From JAFGOM01 sp964428385 (GTDB lineage: Archaea > Halobacteriota > Methanomicrobia > Methanomicrobiales > Methanospirillaceae), in NCBI GenBank assembly GCA_964428385.1, contig CAYRYR010000039.1, positions 1-23,126 on the forward strand: a stretch of 23,126 nucleotides of DNA. Reading direction: 5' to 3'. Below the pieces are notes generated by a model. It had not been told where the DNA came from. It made no database searches and was given only the letters and a program-made list of their open reading frames with translations. A program made the position numbers and the translations under genes. The stretch's first letter is position 1, and the number at the start of each line of letters is the position of its first letter. Shown piece by piece: positions 7,703 to 14,932 of the stretch.

Positions 7703-10212
7703 ACACCACCCCTGCTTGCCCGTTCATCAGAGGCTTTCATTAATGCCTCAAGGTATGCAAGTCTGAATGGCCCGATATCAGGCGTATCCCGGAGATTTAA
7801 AACCCTCTCTGTCCAGCTTGGACCGTTTGGACCCATTCCAAGATCCATGTAGGAGAGGGAAAGGACGGTACGAGGAACGATTACGCCACCTCCAAGGTCT
7901 GTATCAGATATGACATCCCCCTCCCAGACCCCCCTGGCGAACCTGATGGTTTTATCCGGAGGGATGCGTTCATTGGGCATCGATCGTATCGATCCACGTA
8001 CTTTGCCATGGTGGGCAGCGGCAAGATATGCAACCAGATCGTCTCTGTCATTCTGTAGTGCGAGGATTCCTGAGGCCAGTTCATGCCGGAAGAACGTGCG
8101 TCGCTCATCATCCCCTCCGTCTCCTGTCTGACTCCTGCCTTTCCATGCATCTTTAGGTGCTTTTGCAGCGGGTTTGTGTGGGTATTTCTCTAGTTCTTCC
8201 TCTTTGATGAGTGCCTGAAATGACTGATGGGCTTTGCCTGCATCGTGCCAGCGTGCTCCTTCAAGGAGAGCCTCCTTAAATTGATCCCCGAATCCGAGTG
8301 ACTCAAGGATGAATCCCATCTCATTACAGACCTGATCAGTATGTTCTGCAACAGACAACCAGCTCCCAACTGCCATTTCATTTCCTGAGTATCCCTTTTC
8401 GGCTGAATCCTGTATATTGGAGATGAGCGGAACTGCTTTTTTTGATGAGGGATTCCATCCCTCAGTAATGGTGTAGCGTCCATCCTCTGCACGAAGCATC
8501 AACGTCATTCCAGGAAATATTCTTGAATTTTTCTGAACCGATATCCATCTCCCGTCGAGTGAATCCCATATCCATGCAGCTGCATTTTTTTCGATCAAGT
8601 TTTTTATATCACCGACTGGAACGGAACAGAGTTCATCCCGGTGTGGCAATGGTTCGTATAAATCACCGGTATCGATATTTTTTGGTATATTACGCCAGAA
8701 AACATGGAGATCCAGATTATCACTATCGCGGATGAACCGTGAGATATCAATATCACTCCCTGCCAGATCCGGTGTGGTATCAAAGAGCTCAACCAGATCC
8801 TTTTTCCGAATTACCTGTTCATGAGTGTATGATTGGGAAACGGGAGGAAGACAAGCTGGTCCGACACTCTGTCCATCAAAATCAGTTAGAATATTTCTTG
8901 CCTCCATCAGTTCTTCATCAGTATAAGGGAGGGCCCATCCCTTCTTTTCAGAAGGAATATCTATCCAGTATATTTCGGCATCATCATACTCTCCGGAGCG
9001 GTTGCACCGGCCAAACCTCTGCACAAGTGAAGGCCAGGGTGCGACTTCTGTAAAGAGTACCTTTGCTGATACATCGACACCTGCCTCAATGACCTGAGTG
9101 GAGATGATGATCGTCCCATTGGATCCGGGGCTATCAAGGAGGCTCTGTACTACTTTTTCTCTCTCCTTAGGCCTGAAACGGGAATGAATGAGAACAAGAG
9201 TGGCCTCCGGCTTCTTTTTAAATATTTTTGTATAGAGGTCAACTGCACGCTTCACCGTGTTAACAACAACCAGCGTGCGGGTATTTGCCTGATGCTTCTC
9301 GATAATAATATCAGCAATTTTTTGGGGGTTATGTACATCGCTATCAGATCTCCTCAATTGTTTGAAAGCCCCGGTTCTGGTTTGTATTGTTGACTCACCC
9401 AGATCCTCATTACTGAGTTTGAGGATGTTCTTGAGGTTTGTATTTGGATCAAAGTCGACAGTCCTGAGCCATTTAGGTTCAAGAGTTGCACTCATCCAGA
9501 TTGATCTGGCAAAAAATGGTTTTATTGTACCAAAATGGCTTCGAAATGCCTGAAGTTGTGTGGTTGTGGCAAGTCCTCTGCCCATGAGTTGTATCTCGTC
9601 CATCACCCAGAGACAGTCATTATTTAAAAGACCAAAATGCATGGGCCAGCGGTATCTGCTCATACCATAGCCACGATTGAGAGCTCGTGATAAGAGCATA
9701 TCCTGGGTTCCAATGATAATGGCATCCTGCTCTGGATAGAGGTCCCACCACTCTCTCTCTTCTCCTCCCATGAGTACCGTGACTGCGATTCTTTCTCTTC
9801 CCACCCCATATTCTCGTGCAAATCCATCAACAGGAGATGTATCTCCTGGCGTTTGTGCTAACAAACCCAGGTTATCAAGCCAATTTTTGACTTTCGATCT
9901 GGTCTGTTCTACGAGAACCCTCATTGGCAGACAATATACCAACCTTCTCGGTGTCAAAGAGCGGATCTCAGATCGAGGTTCAAACCGTCTCTTCCATAAC
10001 CATCCAAGAATTACCGCATCCGTCTTCCCCAATCCGGTTGGTATCTCTATTAAATCGGGTGTTGTCTCTGAGGTGGCCATATTACGTTGAAACGGGTATG
10101 GGATATGACCGGTGGCAGTTTGAAAAAAGGTGTCAAAATTCAAATTGTGTGCTGGTTCCAAATCCGATTCTGTCATCGTTACTCTGGATGACGGAATAAA
10201 ATCAGGTGACAT
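7699..10212 (-). CDS. cas3: Cas3 helicase-nuclease, helicase then HD order
   Basis: An 837-residue target-degrading enzyme. The superfamily 2 helicase comes first: Walker A PTGLGKT (K63), the DExH-type box DEIQ (D205), SATLEPKWL (motif III), QVIEAGVDVSAK (motif V) and QRFGRCNRSGE (motif VI). The HD nuclease is at the C-terminus: H624 (AEHT), H656-D657 (WHDAGK), H710 (FRHELASG) and H734-H735 (AAHHGK). This order is reversed relative to most Cas3 proteins but normal for type I-G/I-U. All motifs are intact, so both activities are likely. The ATG at 10212 follows AAAAAGGAACCACC. It is the first gene of the operon and overlaps csx17 by 4 bp. Confidence 0.96.
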   Translation of the reverse strand: MSPDFIPSSRVTMTESDLEPAHNLNFDTFFQTATGHIPYPFQRNMATSETTPDLIEIPTGLGKTDAVILGWLWKRRFEPRSEIRSLTPRRLVYCLPMRVLVEQTRSKVKNWLDNLGLLAQTPGDTSPVDGFAREYGVGRERIAVTVLMGGEEREWWDLYPEQDAIIIGTQDMLLSRALNRGYGMSRYRWPMHFGLLNNDCLWVMDEIQLMGRGLATTTQLQAFRSHFGTIKPFFARSIWMSATLEPKWLRTVDFDPNTNLKNILKLSNEDLGESTIQTRTGAFKQLRRSDSDVHNPQKIADIIIEKHQANTRTLVVVNTVKRAVDLYTKIFKKKPEATLVLIHSRFRPKEREKVVQSLLDSPGSNGTIIISTQVIEAGVDVSAKVLFTEVAPWPSLVQRFGRCNRSGEYDDAEIYWIDIPSEKKGWALPYTDEELMEARNILTDFDGQSVGPACLPPVSQSYTHEQVIRKKDLVELFDTTPDLAGSDIDISRFIRDSDNLDLHVFWRNIPKNIDTGDLYEPLPHRDELCSVPVGDIKNLIEKNAAAWIWDSLDGRWISVQKNSRIFPGMTLMLRAEDGRYTITEGWNPSSKKAVPLISNIQDSAEKGYSGNEMAVGSWLSVAEHTDQVCNEMGFILESLGFGDQFKEALLEGARWHDAGKAHQSFQALIKEEELEKYPHKPAAKAPKDAWKGRSQTGDGGDDERRTFFRHELASGILALQNDRDDLVAYLAAAHHGKVRGSIRSMPNERIPPDKTIRFARGVWEGDVISDTDLGGGVIVPRTVLSLSYMDLGMGPNGPSWTERVLNLRDTPDIGPFRLAYLEALMKASDERASRGGV

Positions 10213-10708
10213 GGTGGTTCCTTTTTCTTTTCATTATCTCTGACACAATGAACTTTTTTAAAGAACCATTCAAACCCATTATTGGTAATATACATTTCAG
10301 ATATGTTTAATTATTCGGTGTGGATTTCATCAATAAGGAATGTGGGTTAATTATATAATCTGTATAGTTGAGAGAAGGAGAGAAGATAGAACATAGGTTC
10401 AATTTCAGTACATAATTAATTTTCACTGAGTAAAACTATAAAATCAGAATACTATTACAAATCAGTTCCTTAATGTTCTATTAAGATTTGTGATGAAGAA
10501 TGTCTTGGAGGCTGTATGAGAATGGCAAATCACTTATTTTGATGATTCATATTGACGTTCATTTGCAAATTAATGCTCATAAATGGCTCCCTTTTCAGAG
10601 GCTTTTTTGAACTTTGGAGTTCTCGGACACTTTACTAGAAATAGTTCAAAATAAGTTTAATCAAAAAAGAGTATTCTTATAATCAGAACAGACTATTTTA
10701 TGAAATAT
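10213..10708. promoter_or_regulatory. AT-rich intergenic region with likely cas operon promoter
   Basis: Non-coding stretch of 496 bp between cas3 and the TPR gene, both read leftwards. On the minus strand CTTTAAAAAAG (about 10252-10262) could be the TATA element for cas3, giving a leader of roughly 20 nt that contains AAGGA. A run of T on the minus strand near 10663-10669, about 40 bp after the TPR stop, may terminate that gene. I also see a small inverted repeat GAACT/AGTTC at 10609-10622 and the palindrome ATTTGCAAAT at 10561-10570, both of unknown meaning. No gene longer than a few codons is convincing. Confidence 0.4.
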
Positions 10709-12454
10709 TTAGTGCTGTTCTCTCCTGATACACATGAAGAGAGCAAGAGATACAGCAAACAGAACACTTACCATTGCCCATCCATCCGGAATCGCGAGTT
10801 GTGGGGTAGGAACAAGAACCGGTACAGGAGGTGAGATATCAGGTGAAAGAGATTTCTGACTGTTTTCTGAGGAAAGAGACTGGAATTTCAAAAAAGCTTC
10901 TTTTGCTGCCTTTTCGTCTCCAAGTCCTTCTAACACATAGCCAAGTTTACGATACAGGTCAGAATTATCTGGTGCAAGGGTAATCGCACGCAAATACCAT
11001 ATTCGTGCCTTATCATATGCACCATTCTGATATTCCAGATCACCAAGATTACTGTATGACAGTGCCACAAGTGAACTATTCAGGAATAGTACCGGAATTG
11101 TGTTGTTATCCATCGTGAGACCTGTGATTGATGGCTGGCCGCCAGTCAGGAGTGATACATCCCCCGAATTGGAAGATATCGGTATATAACCCTGTGAAGT
11201 GCTGGTTCTGTTCAACCGTGACAACAGGTCAGATCTACGTGTTCTGGCATCACTATTCTGTGGATTTAATTGAAGAACGACTTCATATGCGATTCGGGCT
11301 TCCTCGTTTTCTCCTATCTTCTCAAGAGTTACGCCTTTTCTAAGCCAGGCCTCAGAATTATTAGGATTGAGTGCAATAGCCATCTCAAGCACTGCCAGTG
11401 TCTGTTCCGGTCTGTTTAGTGCAGCAAGAACAGCACTTTTTCTGAGCCAGGGACCAGCATCAGTGGGACTGAGCCGGGTTGCTTCGTCATATGAGGCAAG
11501 TGCAGGTTCAAATCTGCCGCTCTCCATAAGGACATCACCTTTGCTTGACCAGGCAGCAGCAGCATCGGGATTGAGTTCAAGCGAGCGATCATAGGCACGA
11601 AGAGCATCTCCCAATTGGCCCAGCTGCTGATCCAGATGCCCGATATTCATCCAGATTCCGGCATCATCAGGCGTAATTTCCATTGCTTTTTTATATGAGG
11701 ATACAGCCTCTTCAAGTCTGCCTAAATCTGCCAGTACATGACCTCTGTTTGCAAGAGCGACAGGATCCTTTGGTGAGTAGACCAATGCAAGGTTATATGA
11801 TGAGAGGGCATCCTCAAGTTCCCCAAGACTGTAATGAGCATTCCCTTTGTTAAACCAGGTCCTTGAGTCTTTTGAGTCAAGTTTTAATGCAAACTCATAT
11901 GCCTCAATGGCATCCTCGATCTGTCCCTGGCCATAGAGTGCATTGCCCTTATTAAACCAGGTCACAGCATTTTTCGGTTCCAGCTGAAGGGCCACCTCAT
12001 ACGATGATATTGCTTCCTGATATCGTTTTAGAGCTGTCAGCATATTCCCTTTGTTCATCCAGGCTTCTGCATCACTGGGATCCAACTGAACCGCAACCTC
12101 ATATGCTGCATATGCTTCTGCGGGACTACCAAGACTATTTAATGCATTCCCTTTATTATACCAGGCTAACGGGTCTCTTGGATCGAGCCGTATTGCCACC
12201 TCATATGCAGCTACTGCAGCATCATACTCTGTAAGGCCATAGAGAGCAACACCCTTATTGTACCAGGCCCTTGGATTTTCTGGTTCAAGCTGAACTGCAA
12301 CCTCAAATGCTTCATTCGCCTCTTTAAAGTTGCCCTGGGCATAGAGTGCATTTCCCTTGGAGAACCAGTCTGTAGCAGTCTCAGCACTCCCCTCCTGCAC
12401 CACAACGAGAGTGATACATACAATCAGAAGAATTATAGCCCCCGTTTTTTTCAT
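10709..12454 (-). CDS. Exported tetratricopeptide-repeat protein with C-terminal membrane anchor
   Basis: A 581-residue protein. Residues 1-24 form a signal sequence (MKKTGAIILLIVCITLVVV). Eleven contiguous 34-residue TPR units follow (pattern W.NKGNAL...G....A...YE.A..L.P), then a low-complexity break and two more TPRs. A proline-rich stretch (VPVLVPTPQ) comes next, then a C-terminal hydrophobic segment ending in RRE. It would sit on the outer face of the membrane as a protein-binding scaffold; the partner is unknown. The ATG at 12454 is chosen because GGAGGA lies 7 nt upstream; an in-frame start 7 codons earlier contains that site and is unlikely. It is 82 bp downstream of cca with its own probable TATA box. 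Confidence 0.9.
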   Translation of the reverse strand: MKKTGAIILLIVCITLVVVQEGSAETATDWFSKGNALYAQGNFKEANEAFEVAVQLEPENPRAWYNKGVALYGLTEYDAAVAAYEVAIRLDPRDPLAWYNKGNALNSLGSPAEAYAAYEVAVQLDPSDAEAWMNKGNMLTALKRYQEAISSYEVALQLEPKNAVTWFNKGNALYGQGQIEDAIEAYEFALKLDSKDSRTWFNKGNAHYSLGELEDALSSYNLALVYSPKDPVALANRGHVLADLGRLEEAVSSYKKAMEITPDDAGIWMNIGHLDQQLGQLGDALRAYDRSLELNPDAAAAWSSKGDVLMESGRFEPALASYDEATRLSPTDAGPWLRKSAVLAALNRPEQTLAVLEMAIALNPNNSEAWLRKGVTLEKIGENEEARIAYEVVLQLNPQNSDARTRRSDLLSRLNRTSTSQGYIPISSNSGDVSLLTGGQPSITGLTMDNNTIPVLFLNSSLVALSYSNLGDLEYQNGAYDKARIWYLRAITLAPDNSDLYRKLGYVLEGLGDEKAAKEAFLKFQSLSSENSQKSLSPDISPPVPVLVPTPQLAIPDGWAMVSVLFAVSLALFMCIRREQH

Positions 12455-12484
12455 GTTAGTATCCTCCTGTTGCATCTCATCCTA

Positions 12485-12502
12485 CATATACTGATATAAT
12501 CG
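12485..12502 (-). promoter_or_regulatory. Candidate TATA box for the TPR gene
   Basis: On the minus strand CGATTATATCAGTATATG lies 31-48 bp before the ATG at 12454. A start about 25 nt downstream of the first TATA motif would give a leader of about 20 nt that includes the GGAGGA site. It would allow expression separate from thpR-cca. Composition and spacing are the only evidence. Confidence 0.35.
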
Positions 12503-12536
12503 CATCTGTATAACCAGGAACCCGGATAGTGTCTCA

Positions 12537-13931
12537 TCACTCCTCGTATCGTACTGCCTGCTTGTTGCGCCATAGGCGTGTTACTGGTGATTCATACATA
12601 AGAAATCCTGAAATAAACGCTTCAAATCCATTAATAAGAATTTCATCTCCCGTTAAAACCTGATAAGATTTTTTTAATTCCTGTTTGACGTGTTTTCCAA
12701 GAGCTATTGAAAAAAGATCAGGTGAGACTAAAAGATCTCCTGCCTTTTGATAGGTTCGTTTTATCTCAACGATATAACGGTCCCCTTCGATGTACGGGCC
12801 TGCAAGTATCTCATCAGAGACTGGAAGATATGTTTTTTGAAATTTACCCGCATTGGGACCTACACTAAGGGGCGGGCCGGTATGTCGCCTGAGCGGGGGC
12901 AGGGTATCGACCAGGAGTTCAAAGATAAGCATTGATGATTCCAAAGTCATATGCCATGCGTGACGATTGACGACAAATTCATTGCGTTCAAGAAAGTGAC
13001 GTATTGAGTGTGCACTTTTTCTAAGTTGGGGAACTACCACATCCTCAATTAAGGGAGGAGTTGAGAAGACAAGAGCATACAATGATGTCCCCCTGTTATG
13101 CATCACCGTAACAAGGGTATCTCTGGTTAACAGATGGATCACAGGCTCGGAAAAAAAACCGGGGTCCGGCTCAGCAAGATATCCCCGGGCCAGCTCAACA
13201 AATTCCATCATCCGGGTCAGGGAGACTGATGCAGAGACATTTCTTCTGGGATCAACGGGATCAATGACTACCATCGGGTCATCAAAAGTAACAGCCTGAT
13301 GGTTCATAAGATCAATGATAATCCCCGGACGCCACTGTGATGCTGCTTGTAGAAGAGGGATAAATCCACCATAGGCAAGAATAAGCAGTTCACAGAGATA
13401 CCCGGCAAAACCTTCAGTCATCAGGTCTGATCCATAGACCCCATTGACCTTGGTAAACTGCTTAAGGAGAAGCACGTCATCAGTAAAGGATTCAATATGG
13501 AGACTGATGTACCGCGTATGAAATGGTGTCCTGTCAACGGCACTCTGGATTGCAGAAGGATTTGTTACTGCGTAACATGGTACAAGGTCAAGATCAATAT
13601 CACCAATAGTGGCATTCAGATACGGGTGTTCTGCATATTTTTCCCGCATAGAATCGGTGTATTGTGTCGCGACCTGGTATGCTAGTGCAAGTCCTTTCTC
13701 TTCGAGTTCTTCGCGCGATATGGAGGGATCAAAGAGGAGAAATATATCAAGATCCCGATCGTTGGCAACGCAGGTCTTTCGTGCAACAGAACCAACAATC
13801 ATCCCGGTAGCGATTCCACTCGCATTGATATCGTCAATAATACTGTGTGCTAATGCGTAAATCCTCTCTAGTTCTTCATCTTTTGGCCTGATTCGCAAAA
13901 GAACTTCTTCTTCAAGGGCTGATCGGTTCAA
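12537..13931 (-). CDS. cca: CCA-adding tRNA nucleotidyltransferase, archaeal class I
   Basis: A 464-residue enzyme that builds or repairs the 3' CCA end of tRNA in the cytoplasm. The nucleotidyltransferase signature is MIVGSVARKTCVANDRDLDI, with the two metal-binding aspartates in DLDIF and the third in DIDLDLVPCY. Length matches archaeal class I CCA enzymes (about 440-460). The reading frame is open up to an ATG at 13982. I prefer the TTG at 13931 because family homology begins there (SALEEEVLLRI) and GGAGGT lies 5 nt upstream, inside thpR. The genes then overlap by 20 bp, a sign of coupled translation. The thpR-cca pairing is common in euryarchaea. Confidence 0.93.
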   Translation of the reverse strand: MNRSALEEEVLLRIRPKDEELERIYALAHSIIDDINASGIATGMIVGSVARKTCVANDRDLDIFLLFDPSISREELEEKGLALAYQVATQYTDSMREKYAEHPYLNATIGDIDLDLVPCYAVTNPSAIQSAVDRTPFHTRYISLHIESFTDDVLLLKQFTKVNGVYGSDLMTEGFAGYLCELLILAYGGFIPLLQAASQWRPGIIIDLMNHQAVTFDDPMVVIDPVDPRRNVSASVSLTRMMEFVELARGYLAEPDPGFFSEPVIHLLTRDTLVTVMHNRGTSLYALVFSTPPLIEDVVVPQLRKSAHSIRHFLERNEFVVNRHAWHMTLESSMLIFELLVDTLPPLRRHTGPPLSVGPNAGKFQKTYLPVSDEILAGPYIEGDRYIVEIKRTYQKAGDLLVSPDLFSIALGKHVKQELKKSYQVLTGDEILINGFEAFISGFLMYESPVTRLWRNKQAVRYEE

Positions 13932-14466
13932 ACCTGACCTCCGCCAGTTCAGAATAGACTGGTCCTTGTGGAGAAAGAACACTCTTCATGAGTACACACC
14001 GGTCAATTGTACATGAACCATATGTTGTGGATGAGAGAGAATCAAGAATAGAATAAATATCCGGATGTGGTCTTTTAACTCGTGCAACTGTGATGTGTGG
14101 TTGAAATGGACGCGATTCAGGGGAAAAACCAAGGGGGACAAGCAGTTGTTCCACCTGTGTAAAAAGGGCCAGGCATCTTTCCTCATCTGACACCTGTGCC
14201 CAGATAACACGAGGATTTCTCTTCGAATTGGCAGAAATCGGCCCGATGCGAATCTCAAAGGAAGTCATTGAGATCTTTTTCAGAACAGTGGCAATGACTT
14301 TTATCCGTTCCTCAGAAACTTCCCCTAAAAATTTGAGTGTAATGTGCATCAGCAAAGGTGCGACATCTTTTATCTCTGCATCACTCTGGTGCAGTACCTC
14401 TCCCGCATGTGCTATGCTCTGTTGTATCATCTGTGGAAGGGGTAGTGCAATAAATGTCCGAACCAT
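13912..14466 (-). CDS. thpR: RNA 2',3'-cyclic phosphodiesterase (2H family)
   Basis: A 184-residue 2H-phosphoesterase, historically called 2'-5' RNA ligase. It opens 2',3'-cyclic phosphates on RNA ends. The two family tetrapeptides are present: HITL in MHITLKFLGE and HITV in PHITVARVK. The N-terminus MVRTFIALPLP is typical. The ATG at 14466 follows GGAG with 8 nt spacing; a GTG six codons upstream overlaps that site and is rejected. Its 3' end carries the ribosome-binding site and start of cca in another frame, so its product is likely made with the tRNA-end enzyme. A role in tRNA end or intron-product processing is inferred from this pairing. Confidence 0.93.
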   Translation of the reverse strand: MVRTFIALPLPQMIQQSIAHAGEVLHQSDAEIKDVAPLLMHITLKFLGEVSEERIKVIATVLKKISMTSFEIRIGPISANSKRNPRVIWAQVSDEERCLALFTQVEQLLVPLGFSPESRPFQPHITVARVKRPHPDIYSILDSLSSTTYGSCTIDRCVLMKSVLSPQGPVYSELAEVRFEPISP

Positions 14467-14612
14467 GTTTATTTCTCCAGTCACCGACCGAAACGCTGCT
14501 ATGAAAAAGCTGCATTGTATCTATACCTCAAGCATCTTGAATGATGTGATATGTCACTTCCTGTATCTTCTCCCCCTGGGACAGACATTGTAGAAACCAA
14601 ATGAAAAGAATC

Positions 14613-14623
14613 AATGTATAAGA
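14613..14623 (+). promoter_or_regulatory. Candidate TATA box for the glutaredoxin-nrdD unit
   Basis: AATGTATAAGA, preceded by a purine-rich stretch (GAAAAG at 14604-14609) that could be the TFB-recognition element. A start near 14643 would give a leader of about 17 nt carrying AAGGTG before the ATG at 14660. The rest of the 193-bp divergent region to thpR shows nothing distinctive. Confidence 0.4.
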
Positions 14624-14659
14624 TTATGACTAACTGTTACAGGATAAGGTGTGGTTATC

Positions 14660-14920
14660 ATGAGTGATGGGTCTGATGTAATTGTGTATACACTGGAATT
14701 TTGTCCCAGATGTGAGATTCTTAAAGAGTATCTTCGCGGCCGAAATATAGCATTCAGAGTGGAAGATCTGAGTTCTGCTGAGTCAATGACAGAGCTTAGA
14801 ATAAACGGGGTCTTTGTCAAAGAAGCGCCGGTTCTTCAGAAGGGAAGAACATTTCTTACATCAGAAGATCTGTTTTCAGGCGATACGGTGATAGATGAAA
14901 AAATGCAGGGGCTGGAATAA
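14660..14920 (+). CDS. Glutaredoxin/NrdH-like redox protein
   Basis: An 86-residue thioredoxin-fold protein. The active site is C15-P-R-C18 in YTLEFCPRCEILKEYL; the likely cis-proline is in KEAPVLQ. The ATG at 14660 has AAGGTG about 8 nt upstream; a GTG nine bases earlier overlaps that site. It lies 12 bp before nrdD, so they form one unit. In methanogens such as Methanosarcina barkeri a glutaredoxin-like NrdH donates electrons to class III ribonucleotide reductase; by position this protein is the matching donor. CPRC differs from the CPYC of classical glutaredoxins, and I see no clear glutathione-binding signature, so reduction by a ferredoxin- or NADPH-linked reductase is more likely. Confidence 0.85.
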   Translation: MSDGSDVIVYTLEFCPRCEILKEYLRGRNIAFRVEDLSSAESMTELRINGVFVKEAPVLQKGRTFLTSEDLFSGDTVIDEKMQGLE

Positions 14921-14932
14921 AGGGGCTGCATT

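Noticed and set aside
1..10212. Assignment of the CRISPR locus to type I-C or I-B.
   Set aside because: The presence of Csx17, Csb1 and Csb2 families and a Cas3 with C-terminal HD fits type I-G; no Cas8c, Cas5d or Cas8b homologue is present.
10516..10542. An 8-codon frame preceded by GGAGG in the long intergenic region.
   Set aside because: Too short and unsupported; a ribosome-binding-site match alone is weak evidence.
12455..12475. Seven-codon N-terminal extension of the TPR protein.
   Set aside because: It contains the GGAGGA ribosome-binding site for the ATG at 12454, which begins a normal signal peptide.
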